25,121 nucleotides of DNA from Micavibrio sp. UBA1672. GTDB lineage: Bacteria; Pseudomonadota; Alphaproteobacteria; Micavibrionales; Micavibrionaceae. A model generated the notes under the pieces. It did not search any database, had not been told where the DNA came from, and saw only the letters and a list, made by a program, of their open reading frames with translations. The stretch spans positions 1 to 25,121 of the forward strand of contig DCKO01000036.1 of assembly GCA_002320665.1 (NCBI GenBank), read 5' to 3'. Positions 6,233 through 14,011 of the stretch are shown piece after piece. How positions within the stretch are numbered: the stretch's first letter is position 1; each line of letters starts with the position of its first letter. A program made the translations under genes and the position numbers.

Positions 6233-7720
6233 ATGATGAAAAAAGCACGATCTTTTGCCGTTATAAATTTTCTAGCTGTAGCCGGACTGGCTTTTATCAC
6301 CGCTGATCCGGTCTATGCGAAAGAGGCCGCGACCGCGCCGGTACAGATGGTTCCGGCCAGCTTTGCCGATCTGGCAGAAAAGCTGACCCCCGCTGTGGTC
6401 AATATCTCGACAACGCAAAAACCCGCTATGCCGAAAGATTTTCCTGAAATGCCGCAATTCCCTGAAGGCTCGCCTTTCGAAGATTTCTTCGAGGAATTCA
6501 TGGATCGTCATGGCCGCGGTGCGCCATCTATGCCTCATACCTCATTGGGCTCAGGTTTTATCATTGATGCCAAAAACGGCTATGTGATTACAAATAATCA
6601 CGTTATTCGTGATGCGGATGAAGTCAAAGTCATCCTTTCCGATGATACATCCTTGCCTGCAGAGATTATCGGGTCTGACGAAAAGACCGATCTGGCTGTT
6701 TTGAAAGTCGATACCAAAGATCATGCACTGGTTTCAGTGCCTTTTGGTGATAGTGATTCGGTGCGTGTCGGAGACTGGATTTTGGCCATTGGAAATCCCT
6801 TTGGCCTTGGTGGTAGTGTAACCACAGGGATTGTTTCTGCGCGTGCGCGAGACATCGATTCTGGCCCTTATGATGATTTTCTCCAGACAGATGCCTCAAT
6901 CAATCGCGGGAATTCCGGTGGCCCGATGTTCAATATGAATGGTGAAGTGATCGGTATTAACACCGCTATTTTCAGCCCCACTGGAGGCTCGGTCGGAATT
7001 GGCTTTGCCATCCCATCATCTTTGGCCGTGCCCGTGGTGAATCAGATCATAAAATATGGCCGCACGCGCCGTGGCTGGCTGGGTGTGCGCATCCAGACTG
7101 TGACCGAGGAAATTGCAGAGAGCCTTGAACTCGGTGCGCCGCGCGGCGCTCTGATCGCCAGTGTCACAGAAGATGGACCGGCAAAAGCAGCAGGCATTGA
7201 GGTCGGTGATATAATCCTTGAATTTAATGGCAATAAAATCGAAGAGATGAAAATGCTGCCGCGTTTTGTGGCGGAAACCGATATCGACTCTAAAGCCAAA
7301 GTCAAACTCTGGCGTGATGGCAAGGAAGTCGTCGTAGAGGTCACAGTCGGTGAGCTGGAAAAGGCAGAGGAAGATGGTCTGATCCCGAGCGCAGATGACA
7401 AACCCAAAAGTTCCGGCGTAGACGTTGAAGGCGTTGGCCTAACCTTAAAAGCGATTGAGGACAAAGATCGTTCGGCCTTCCAGATTCCCCGCGATGTTGC
7501 AGGCGTTTTGATTTATGACGTAAAACAGGCTTCCGAGGCGGAAAGTAAAGGTCTTGATACGGGCGATGTGATTGTTGAAATCAACCAGCAACCCGTCAAA
7601 ACACCAGAAGAGGCAATGGATATCATTGAAAAGGCGAAAGATAATGCGCGGAAATCCGTGTTATTACTGGTCAATACGCGCGGCGATGTCCGTTTTGTTG
7701 CGCTACGCTTGGATCGCTAA
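6233..7720 (+). CDS. degP: DegP/HtrA-family periplasmic serine protease (Do)
   Basis: This 495-residue protein degrades or refolds damaged envelope proteins. A signal peptide (about 1-29, ending PVYA) precedes a trypsin-like domain with His123 in TNNHVI, Asp153 in KTDLAVLKVD and Ser228 in RGNSGGP. Two PDZ domains follow (about 280-375, and about 410-490 with the repeated GDVIVEINQQPV motif). I chose ATG at 6233 because AAGGAG lies four bases upstream; the adjacent ATG at 6236 has even better spacing. A longer upstream frame has no such site and would spoil the signal peptide. The gene follows hflK-hflC, a common alphaproteobacterial order that groups inner-membrane and periplasmic quality control. 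The stop overlaps the end of the convergent EamA gene by four bases. Confidence 0.95.
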   Translation: MMKKARSFAVINFLAVAGLAFITADPVYAKEAATAPVQMVPASFADLAEKLTPAVVNISTTQKPAMPKDFPEMPQFPEGSPFEDFFEEFMDRHGRGAPSMPHTSLGSGFIIDAKNGYVITNNHVIRDADEVKVILSDDTSLPAEIIGSDEKTDLAVLKVDTKDHALVSVPFGDSDSVRVGDWILAIGNPFGLGGSVTTGIVSARARDIDSGPYDDFLQTDASINRGNSGGPMFNMNGEVIGINTAIFSPTGGSVGIGFAIPSSLAVPVVNQIIKYGRTRRGWLGVRIQTVTEEIAESLELGAPRGALIASVTEDGPAKAAGIEVGDIILEFNGNKIEEMKMLPRFVAETDIDSKAKVKLWRDGKEVVVEVTVGELEKAEEDGLIPSADDKPKSSGVDVEGVGLTLKAIEDKDRSAFQIPRDVAGVLIYDVKQASEAESKGLDTGDVIVEINQQPVKTPEEAMDIIEKAKDNARKSVLLLVNTRGDVRFVALRLDR

Positions 7721-8595
7721 GCCTTTTTAACAGATTTAATTCTTTGAAAAAAGAATATGCCGGAGCCCGCAGTGATAAAGGCTCCGGTTATTTTTAAGGT
7801 ATCAGGCGCATCTCCAAACAGGATATAGCCTAGCGAAATCGCAAAAATGAGCTGCACGTATTGAAATGGGGAGACCATCGAGGTATCACCCAGCGTAAAA
7901 GCATAAGCAATCGTAATCAGGGCAAAGCCGTAAAACATACCAATAAAAAGACAGGACAATAAAAACACCTGATTGTAATATTCTATTGTCCCGCCTTTAA
8001 AGATAAATATACCGATCGCTGTAAAGAAAAACGGCCAAAATCCAAAGGAAATCAGGGCACTTTGCCGCCCTGCATAGCGCGCAAAAATATTCGAAAATGC
8101 AAAGGTAAAACAACAGGTAAACGCCAATAAGTGTATGATATTGATTTCCTCATAGCCCGGTCGGAAAGCAATTACAACGCCACTAAAGCCCCCAAGAATA
8201 GACAGCCAGCGATAAAGCCCGATCTTTTCCTGAAACAGGATAATCCCGAGCAAACATGTCACAAAGGGCGAAAGAAAATAAATTGTATAGGCATCAACCA
8301 TCGGCAGCTCCGATAAAACATAAAGCGAAAGACAGGTATTCAGCGCCATCATGCTGCCGCGTGCCATATGCCATTTCTGTCCTTGTGTTTTCCAAAGCGA
8401 CTTTATACCCCCAAGAAACGGCGATAAAACCAGCATCAACCCCATACCAAACACAGCCTGCCAGAATAAAATATCCAGTACTTCATAACTTTGCGATTCC
8501 AGTTTGCGCAAGCCATCACTAAAGGAAAAGGCGCTAAAGGCCAGCAGTGCAAGGGCTATCGCCTTGAAATTATCTTGCGTATTGGGCTGCGACAT
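7717..8595 (-). CDS. EamA/DMT-family membrane transporter
   Basis: This 292-residue, very hydrophobic protein shows about ten predicted membrane helices in two repeats of five, the EamA (drug/metabolite transporter) layout. The opening AIALALLAFSAFSFSDGLRK, a mid-protein PFVTCLLGIILFQEKIGLYRW and the second-repeat DTSMVSPFQYVQLIFAISLGYILFGD are characteristic of the family. The substrate cannot be read from sequence; members export amino acids, nucleosides or other metabolites, or recycle S-adenosylmethionine (RhtA, YdcZ and SAM-transporter relatives). It is divergent from miaA with 18 bases between the start codons, so the promoters overlap the genes. Nothing nearby points to a substrate. 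Confidence 0.85.
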   Translation of the reverse strand: MSQPNTQDNFKAIALALLAFSAFSFSDGLRKLESQSYEVLDILFWQAVFGMGLMLVLSPFLGGIKSLWKTQGQKWHMARGSMMALNTCLSLYVLSELPMVDAYTIYFLSPFVTCLLGIILFQEKIGLYRWLSILGGFSGVVIAFRPGYEEINIIHLLAFTCCFTFAFSNIFARYAGRQSALISFGFWPFFFTAIGIFIFKGGTIEYYNQVFLLSCLFIGMFYGFALITIAYAFTLGDTSMVSPFQYVQLIFAISLGYILFGDAPDTLKITGAFITAGSGIFFFQRIKSVKKA

Positions 8596-8613
8596 GAGAT
8601 AAGGCGTTCCATT

Positions 8614-9498
8614 ATGGCAGGTTTAAAAATAGATACGAAACATACCATCTATATTATCGGTGGGCCAACGGCAAGCGGGAAATCTGCGCGCGCGTTGGAG
8701 CTTGCGCTTGCCCATAACGGCGTGGTGATCAATTGCGATTCCATGCAAATCTATGAAGGTCTGCCAAAACTCACGGCCCAGCCCCCCGAAGAGGATTTAA
8801 CCCAGGCGCCCCACGAACTCTACAGCCACCTTCATCCGAATGAGACATGCTCGGCAGGAAACTGGCGCGAAATCGTCGAGCCACTGATCCGTAAAGTGAT
8901 TGAACAAGGCAAAACTCCGATTATCGTGGGCGGCTCGGGGTTGTATATTAAGGCGCTGACCGAGGGTCTATCGCCCATGCCCGATATCCCGCAAGAGGTG
9001 CGCGATGTCACCGTGGCCAAACAAAAAGAACTAGGCAATCCGGGTTTCTATGAGGCCTTGCATAAACGCGACCCCGAAATGGCGCAGCGCTTTCACCCCT
9101 TCCACACTGCCCGCCTGATGCGTGCTTGGGAAGTTCTGGAGGCCACTGGCGTGTCACTGGCACGCTGGCAGGAAAAGGAGCGCATTGCCCCGCCCGAAAA
9201 CTGGCACTTCGAAAAAGAAGTTATCATCCCCGAACGCCCCGTTTTGCATGAGCGCTGTAATGCGCGTTTTCTGATGATGCTGGATAATGGTGCGCTGGAA
9301 GAGGTCGAAGCCTTCAATAAACGCGTCGAAGAGGGCGAAGTCCATAATAATGTCCCGCTACTCAAGGCTCTAGGCTATCCGCAGCTTGTCGCCTATATCA
9401 AAGGCAGAATGTCAAAAGATGACGCCATAGAACAGGCCCAAGCCCGCACCCGTCAATACGCTAAACAGCAAATCACGTGGTTCAGGAACCAGTATTAA
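8614..9498 (+). CDS. miaA: tRNA dimethylallyltransferase
   Basis: This 294-residue enzyme transfers the dimethylallyl group to A37 of tRNAs that read codons starting with U. It contains the P-loop GPTASGKS (17-24), the catalytic segment CDSMQIYEGL (41-50), ETCSAGNW in place of the usual SYSVGRF-type segment, VGGSGLYIKALTEGL and the FHPFHTARLMRAWEVLEATG helix. I chose ATG 8614 because AAGG lies about 9 bases upstream and the P-loop then sits at the normal distance from the start. A longer frame back to 8491 would run through the divergent EamA gene. The length is near the family norm of about 300. Because MiaA modifies tRNA-Ser and tRNA-Leu (UNN), it can influence leader-peptide translation such as that at 9543, but that link is speculative. 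Confidence 0.95.
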   Translation: MAGLKIDTKHTIYIIGGPTASGKSARALELALAHNGVVINCDSMQIYEGLPKLTAQPPEEDLTQAPHELYSHLHPNETCSAGNWREIVEPLIRKVIEQGKTPIIVGGSGLYIKALTEGLSPMPDIPQEVRDVTVAKQKELGNPGFYEALHKRDPEMAQRFHPFHTARLMRAWEVLEATGVSLARWQEKERIAPPENWHFEKEVIIPERPVLHERCNARFLMMLDNGALEEVEAFNKRVEEGEVHNNVPLLKALGYPQLVAYIKGRMSKDDAIEQAQARTRQYAKQQITWFRNQY

Positions 9499-9507
9499 AA
9501 ATTTTTC

Positions 9508-9536
9508 TTGCTAAAAAAGTCCCAAGCCCTTAACCT
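9508..9536 (+). promoter_or_regulatory. Putative promoter of the ilv operon
   Basis: TTGCTA (9508-9513) and TAACCT (9531-9536) are separated by 17 bases, in the only intergenic space between miaA and the leader peptide. Transcription would start near 9543, that is at or next to the leader ATG. The -10 is a modest match. Confidence 0.35.
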
Positions 9537-9542
9537 GACCTT

Positions 9543-9620
9543 ATGACTATGAACTCATACATTAACGCTGTGCTTGTCGTGCTTGTGGCTCTCGTGGAAA
9601 ACGGGAGGGCGTGCGGCTGA
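9543..9620 (+). CDS. ilvBN leader peptide (25 residues, Val/Leu-rich)
   Basis: The short frame MTMNSYINAVLVVLVALV, followed by ENGRACG, contains five Val, three Leu and one Ile. Eight of these fall in the nine-codon block from codon 10 to codon 18. It lies just before a rho-independent terminator and ilvB. This is the classic layout of attenuation: ribosome stalling on Val/Leu codons under starvation would keep the downstream terminator from forming. No Shine-Dalgarno is visible before ATG 9543 or the in-frame ATG 9549, so translation may be leaderless or weak. IlvBN attenuation is known in enterobacteria and reported in alphaproteobacteria; this peptide sequence was recognised from its codon content and position. 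Confidence 0.85.
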   Translation: MTMNSYINAVLVVLVALVENGRACG

Positions 9621-9676
9621 ACGGTGTAAAGAAAGACCAAAAAAGCGCAGCGCCCCTCGAAAAAGGGGCGTTTTTT
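9588..9676 (+). promoter_or_regulatory. ilvBN attenuator: competing hairpins
   Basis: Three alternative pairings are visible. (1:2) GCTCTC at 9588-9593 can pair with GAGGGC at 9605-9610. (2:3) GAGGGCG at 9605-9611 can pair with CGCCCCTC at 9651-9658 with one bulged C, forming an antiterminator. (3:4) CGCCCCT at 9651-9657 pairs with AGGGGCG at 9664-9670, the terminator. A ribosome stalled on the Val/Leu block (9570-9596) would block region 1 and favour 2:3. A ribosome reaching the stop at 9618 would cover region 2 and favour termination. The geometry fits translational attenuation; the pairings were made by eye without energy calculation. Confidence 0.75.
9651..9676 (+). terminator. Rho-independent terminator of the ilv attenuator
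   Basis: CGCCCCT, a six-base CGAAAA loop and AGGGGCG form a perfect seven-bp stem, followed by six T (9671-9676). It lies 31 bases after the leader stop and 92 bases before ilvB. Confidence 0.9.
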
Positions 9677-9768
9677 ATTGGGTTTTTTACCCTAAAGGTC
9701 TAAACAAAGTGTAAGAAATAGGATAATTTACGAAACGCAAAATAGCTTGAAGCAAAAGGGCAAGAAAA

Positions 9769-11577
9769 ATGGCTAAGGCAAAAACAAAAAAAGAAGACGA
9801 AAAAGTTGCATCCATTGATGCAAAAAAACAGCCAAAGGAAATGACAGGCGCGGAAATGGTGATCGAAGCCCTCATCGAACAAGGCGTGGATACGATCTTC
9901 GGTTATCCGGGTGGGGCGGTTCTGCCGATTTATGATGAAATCTTCAAGCAAAAGAAAATCAAACATGTTCTTGTCCGCCAAGAAGGCGGTGCGCTGCATG
10001 CTGCCGAAGGTTACGCGCGCTCGACCGGCAAAGTCGGCTGCGCGCTTGTGACCTCTGGCCCCGGTGCAACCAATGCTGTGACAGGCTTGACCGATGCGAT
10101 GCTTGATTCTATCCCCGTTGTGTGTATCACAGGGCAGGTGCCTACATTCCTGATCGGGACTGACGGTTTCCAAGAGGCTGATACAGTCGGGATTACGCGC
10201 CCCTGTACCAAGCATAATTATCTGGTGAAAGACCCCGATGAGCTTGCCAGTGTCGTCCATGAGGCCTTCCATATTGCACGCTCCGGCAGACCGGGACCTG
10301 TCGTGATCGACATTCCAAAGGATGTCCAGTTTGCCAAAGGTGCCTATACCACAAAAGAAAAAGCCGTGATGCACACCCATTACCAGCCACCCATCGACCC
10401 TGATATGGAGGCGATTGAAAAGGCTGTTGAATTAATGGCCGAAGCCAAACGTCCCGTTTTCTATACGGGCGGCGGTGTCATTAACACAGGGCCGGGCGGT
10501 AGCGTCGAATTGCGCGAGCTTGTAAAGCTCACAGGCTTCCCGATTACAAGCACCTTGATGGGGCTTGGTGCCTATCCCGCCAATGACAAGCAATGGCTTG
10601 GCATGCTCGGGATGCACGGCACATACGAAGCCAACTGGGCGATGCATGATTGTGACGTGATGATCAATATCGGCGCGCGTTTCGATGACCGCGTGACAGG
10701 CCGCATTGATAAATTCTCGCCAAATTCCAAGAAAATCCATGTTGATATCGATGTAAGCTCGATCAACAAGAATGTGATTGTTGATCTGCCCATTCTGGCC
10801 GATGCCGAACGCGCGATCAGAGCCATGAAAGAAGTATGGAAGAAAAAAGGCTATAAGTCCGATCAAAAGGCACTTGGCGAGTGGTGGAAACAAATTGACC
10901 ACTGGCGTGCTAAAAATTGTCTGGCCTATAAAAAGGACAAAAAAGTCATTAAACCGCAATACGCTCTTGAGCGCCTGCGTCATTTCATGGAAAAAGACAA
11001 GCGCGATTGCTATGTCACCACCGAAGTTGGACAACACCAGATGTGGGCGGCGCAATTCCTGCCCTTTAACGAGCCGAACCGCTGGATGACCTCCGGCGGC
11101 CTTGGAACAATGGGTTACGGCTTACCAGCCGCCATTGGCGCACAAATGGCGCATCCTGATGCCTTCGTGGTGGATGTCGCTGGCGAAGCCTCCATCCTGA
11201 TGAATATTCAGGAAATGAGCACAGCCGTGCAATACCGCCTGCCTGTCAAAATCTTTATCCTGAACAACCAATGGATGGGCATGGTACGCCAATGGCAGGA
11301 ACTCCTGCACGGCGAGCGCTACTCCGAAAGCTATACAGAAAGCTTGCCGGATTTCGTGAAACTCGCCGAAGCTTATGGCGGGATTGGTCTGCGCGCCGAA
11401 ACACCGGATGAGCTGGATGATGTGATTAAGGAAATGATGACAACTGACCGTGTGACAATTGTTGATGTTTTGGTTGATCAAAAGGAAAACTGCTTCCCGA
11501 TGATCCCGTCGGGTAAGGCGCATAACGAGATGATCCTCTCCCCGGATGCCGATAAGTTCGACAAGACTTTGGTTTAA
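9769..11577 (+). CDS. ilvB: Acetolactate synthase large (catalytic) subunit
   Basis: This 602-residue thiamine-diphosphate enzyme makes acetolactate and acetohydroxybutyrate, the first common step of Val, Leu and Ile synthesis. After a Lys-rich N-terminal extension (about 1-25) comes GAEMVIEALIEQGVDTIFGY, then PGG, the catalytic Glu72 in VRQEGGALHAAEGYAR and the substrate/FAD segments SGPGATNAVTGL and ARFDDRVTG. The C-terminal ThDP-Mg2+ motif is VAGEASILMN with NNQWMGMVRQWQ about 30 residues later; GE in place of GD/DG is seen in alphaproteobacterial homologues. An AGGG-containing stretch precedes the ATG. It is controlled by the upstream attenuator. The regulatory subunit ilvN is not directly next but one gene further on. 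Confidence 0.96.
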   Translation: MAKAKTKKEDEKVASIDAKKQPKEMTGAEMVIEALIEQGVDTIFGYPGGAVLPIYDEIFKQKKIKHVLVRQEGGALHAAEGYARSTGKVGCALVTSGPGATNAVTGLTDAMLDSIPVVCITGQVPTFLIGTDGFQEADTVGITRPCTKHNYLVKDPDELASVVHEAFHIARSGRPGPVVIDIPKDVQFAKGAYTTKEKAVMHTHYQPPIDPDMEAIEKAVELMAEAKRPVFYTGGGVINTGPGGSVELRELVKLTGFPITSTLMGLGAYPANDKQWLGMLGMHGTYEANWAMHDCDVMINIGARFDDRVTGRIDKFSPNSKKIHVDIDVSSINKNVIVDLPILADAERAIRAMKEVWKKKGYKSDQKALGEWWKQIDHWRAKNCLAYKKDKKVIKPQYALERLRHFMEKDKRDCYVTTEVGQHQMWAAQFLPFNEPNRWMTSGGLGTMGYGLPAAIGAQMAHPDAFVVDVAGEASILMNIQEMSTAVQYRLPVKIFILNNQWMGMVRQWQELLHGERYSESYTESLPDFVKLAEAYGGIGLRAETPDELDDVIKEMMTTDRVTIVDVLVDQKENCFPMIPSGKAHNEMILSPDADKFDKTLV

Positions 11578-11587
11578 GGAATTTTTT

Positions 11588-11941
11588 ATGCATCCGGTTT
11601 TTAGTTCACATAGTAGCTTTGAGGCTCATATTGTATCTCATATGCTAGAAGATAATGGCATAGAGACAGCCGTTCACGGCGAATATTCAGAGAATAATGG
11701 TTATCATAGTCCGGCTGGAGCAATAGTTACATTATGTGTTTTGGATAAAAGAAAAATTCAAAAAGCTAAGGATTTAATTAACGATCATCAGGAAAATGAT
11801 TCAGAAACCATACCTACAGAACAAAATGAAAAGACTAAATATGTTGGCTTGGTTATATTATGTTTCGGATTTTTATTATCTCTGGCAATTGTCAATAAGC
11901 ATGGAATCCTTGTGCAAGTTTGGCGAGGATTTTTTGACTGA
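11588..11941 (+). CDS. Small DUF2007-like protein with C-terminal membrane helix, between ilvB and ilvN
   Basis: This 117-residue protein starts HPVFSSHSSFEAHIVSHML and continues EDNGIETAVHGEY, resembling the DUF2007 'putative signal transducing' domain. That is a small alpha/beta fold in which a residue-exchange surface is followed by a chain such as GAIVTLCVLDKRKIQKAKDLI. An acidic link (about 66-83) leads to one membrane helix (about 85-103). I chose ATG 11588 (AAGGA eight bases upstream, ten bases after the ilvB stop); a longer frame would overlap ilvB. The gene is more AT-rich than its neighbours. Its function is not known. Its place inside an amino-acid operon means it would be transcribed and attenuated with ilvB. 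Confidence 0.8.
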   Translation: MHPVFSSHSSFEAHIVSHMLEDNGIETAVHGEYSENNGYHSPAGAIVTLCVLDKRKIQKAKDLINDHQENDSETIPTEQNEKTKYVGLVILCFGFLLSLAIVNKHGILVQVWRGFFD

Positions 11942-12047
11942 ATACAGATTGTTAGAAAAAAACAGCCTATACTAAAACATAACAAACACTTGATCACACA
12001 GGCCAGATATAGGACAAAAGAAGAGCATATTATCATAGGGTAAAAAA

Positions 12048-12620
12048 ATGACCGGAACAAAAAGACAGAAGAAAACCAAAAGCGTGAGCGTTTACGCCCC
12101 AGCCCCCATTCAGGCGGAAAAGGAAACCCATATACTTGCCGTTTTAGTGAATAACGAGCCGGGAGTTCTAGCGCGCGTGATCGGGCTTTTCTCTGGCCGC
12201 GGCTATAACATCGAGAGCCTGACCGTGGCGGAAACCGATCAGGATCAGCACTTATCCCGCATCACGATTGTCTCCACCGGAACGCCCGCCGTGATCAACC
12301 AGATCAAAGCCCAGCTCGACCGCCTAGTCCCTGTACTCGAAGTCTCCGACCTCACCGTCGAGACCGCCTATGTCGAGCGTGAGCTTGCCCTAGTCAAAGT
12401 CGCGTGTTCGGGTGATAAACGCATCGAAGCCTTGCGCAGCGCCGATATTTTCCGCGCCCGCGCCGTAGATAGCACACTGGAATCCTTTGTCTTTGAAATC
12501 ACCGGCACAACAGAAAAGGTCAACGCCTTCATCGATTTGATGAGGCCCTTAGGCCTCGTGGATGTCAGCCGCACAGGCATTGCCGCAATCTCCCGCGGTA
12601 AAGACCCGATAGGAGCTTGA
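12048..12620 (+). CDS. ilvN: Acetolactate synthase small (regulatory) subunit
   Basis: This 190-residue subunit makes the ilvB enzyme sensitive to valine feedback. After a basic N-terminal extension of about 25 residues comes an ACT domain (THILAVLVNNEPGVLARVIG, then LFSGRGYNIESLTVAETD). It is followed by the ALS small-subunit C-terminal domain (ELALVKVACSGDKR and ISRGKDPIGA at the end). It is slightly longer than the usual 160-170 residues because of the extension. An AGGGT sequence lies about 8 bases before ATG 12048. The 106-base gap after the DUF2007-like gene could hold a secondary promoter, but I see no convincing boxes. Confidence 0.95.
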   Translation: MTGTKRQKKTKSVSVYAPAPIQAEKETHILAVLVNNEPGVLARVIGLFSGRGYNIESLTVAETDQDQHLSRITIVSTGTPAVINQIKAQLDRLVPVLEVSDLTVETAYVERELALVKVACSGDKRIEALRSADIFRARAVDSTLESFVFEITGTTEKVNAFIDLMRPLGLVDVSRTGIAAISRGKDPIGA

Positions 12621-12627
12621 TAATATC

Positions 12628-13056
12628 ATGAAATCCGGCTTGAAAATCTTAAGCGTCGCTATATGTCTAACACTACTGACAGGATGTGTTTCGCGCGAAC
12701 AAGCCAATGATAAATTGGGTAAAGCCTGTGAGGTGGCTGCCAGTATATTTCTGGAAGATGGTTTTACTATTAAAACTGTTAAGAGGGTCACATCAAAGCC
12801 TTCTAAAGAATATGGCGATAGCTACCGCGATGTGACAGTCTTTGTCACAGAAAGCGACTCATGGATTGATATCGAAAAAGAATATGAGTGTGTCTTTGCC
12901 GAGGAGTTTGGCATGTTTAATACGTCCTTTGATGCCGATCTTTACCGGATCGAAGTTGATGGACAGGTTTTCGGCATGAAAGACGGGCAGATTATAGGTG
13001 ACCCCAATACGCATATGAAATTGATGAATGCCGTCCAAAGCGCCATGCAGGAATAA
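12628..13056 (+). CDS. Small predicted lipoprotein, function unknown
   Basis: This 142-residue protein has a basic start (MKSGLK), a hydrophobic stretch and a lipobox LLTGC with the lipidated Cys at residue 20. The next residues, VS, carry no Asp at +2, so outer-membrane sorting is possible. The mature part is mixed alpha/beta with two further Cys (EVAAS region and YECVFAEE), which could form a disulfide. I do not recognise the family. It begins seven bases after ilvN and ends two bases before the next gene, so all three are likely on one transcript. Confidence 0.8.
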   Translation: MKSGLKILSVAICLTLLTGCVSREQANDKLGKACEVAASIFLEDGFTIKTVKRVTSKPSKEYGDSYRDVTVFVTESDSWIDIEKEYECVFAEEFGMFNTSFDADLYRIEVDGQVFGMKDGQIIGDPNTHMKLMNAVQSAMQE

Positions 13057-13058
13057 AT

Positions 13059-14006
13059 ATGGCTTTGCCCTATATCCTCCAACCTAAAAAAGACAAAACA
13101 AGCCAGCTTTTAGAGATCGCTTCCCAAGATCCATATTTTGCGGAGCTTATCCATGATCTGGTAGATTTTGGCTATGAGATAAAATTTCCGTTTTTCGGGC
13201 AAGTCGGGCTTTATGTCCCGCACAGCATTTCAACAGAACATCTCGATACACCGGAAAAACAGCAAGCCTTCGCCAATGGCTTTGTGCAATCTCTGGCGAA
13301 TGAAAATGCCCCCAAAGCCAAATTCCGCTTATGCGCAAGCTTGGGCGCAAATGTCAACGCCCACACTTTCTTGCACGAGATCATGCATTTCTATCAGGAT
13401 ATGTTAGGCCTGTATCTTATTCCTTTGCTAGAGCAAGGCGTTTATCCCGCGCATCTGGATTTACAGAGCTTTGTAAACGCCTTTTTATTCTGCGAGGCGT
13501 GGGCACAAACCGAGGCCATATGTGCTTCTTGGCGGCTAAAGGAAAAGGGGATAAACGGCCCGTGGCTGGGCGCGATGGCCTCTGCGGATTGGCGGGATCT
13601 TGCCAAGCAATATGAAGGCGATCAGGACGCTACCGCCATTTTTAATGCGTGGTATGACGGCAAGCACAGAGGGTTCTACGAAAAACATGCAGGCATGGTC
13701 TATGTAAGCATTACCGATTCCTATGAACGTAACGCGCCTAAAGCCAGCAAAGACGAAATAGGGGAGGCTTTGCGAAAGCTGGAACTGCCTATGCTTCTGA
13801 TCAAAATCCCGAAAAAGAAAATGCCGCATTACCTGAAAAACCTTGATTGGACGGATAAGCGCTATACCGCAATTACCAATAAACACGTTGAGCTAACGAT
13901 CAAGAATCAGAAAGATATGTTCAGAGAATGTAATAATACCGATATCCAAGATATCAAAATCGGCACACCCCCTTATCTATGGAATAGGCTGCGTGGGGCG
14001 GGTTAG
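13059..14006 (+). CDS. Putative HExxH zinc metallopeptidase (uncharacterised)
   Basis: This 315-residue protein has no signal peptide and no membrane segment. Residues 106-110 read HEIMH, within TFLHEIMHFYQD, a zincin HExxH helix placed in a hydrophobic context. A downstream helix FCEAWAQTEAI offers Glu146 or Glu152 as a possible third zinc ligand (gluzincin style). I see resemblance to uncharacterised 'putative metallopeptidase' families but cannot assign one. The rest is Lys-rich and mixed helical with no second domain visible. It starts two bases after the lipoprotein gene and is probably co-translated with it. The substrate is not known, and the peptidase role is an inference from the motif. 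Confidence 0.65.
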   Translation: MALPYILQPKKDKTSQLLEIASQDPYFAELIHDLVDFGYEIKFPFFGQVGLYVPHSISTEHLDTPEKQQAFANGFVQSLANENAPKAKFRLCASLGANVNAHTFLHEIMHFYQDMLGLYLIPLLEQGVYPAHLDLQSFVNAFLFCEAWAQTEAICASWRLKEKGINGPWLGAMASADWRDLAKQYEGDQDATAIFNAWYDGKHRGFYEKHAGMVYVSITDSYERNAPKASKDEIGEALRKLELPMLLIKIPKKKMPHYLKNLDWTDKRYTAITNKHVELTIKNQKDMFRECNNTDIQDIKIGTPPYLWNRLRGAG

Positions 14007-14011
14007 GATAG

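Noticed and set aside
8491..8613. 41-residue N-terminal extension of MiaA
   Set aside because: It overlaps the divergent EamA gene and lacks a ribosome binding site, whereas ATG 8614 has AAGG at good spacing and the P-loop at the normal position.
9700..10380. 226-residue minus-strand open frame
   Set aside because: It is antisense to ilvB, which carries all catalytic motifs; the minus-strand protein has no recognisable domain.
10432..11055. 207-residue minus-strand open frame
   Set aside because: It is antisense to the middle of ilvB and has no domain or ribosome binding site.
11942..12047. Possible separate promoter for ilvN
   Set aside because: TTGTTA/TATACT and TTGATC/TATAGG pairs are visible but their spacers are only 12-13 bases, too short for a normal sigma70 promoter.
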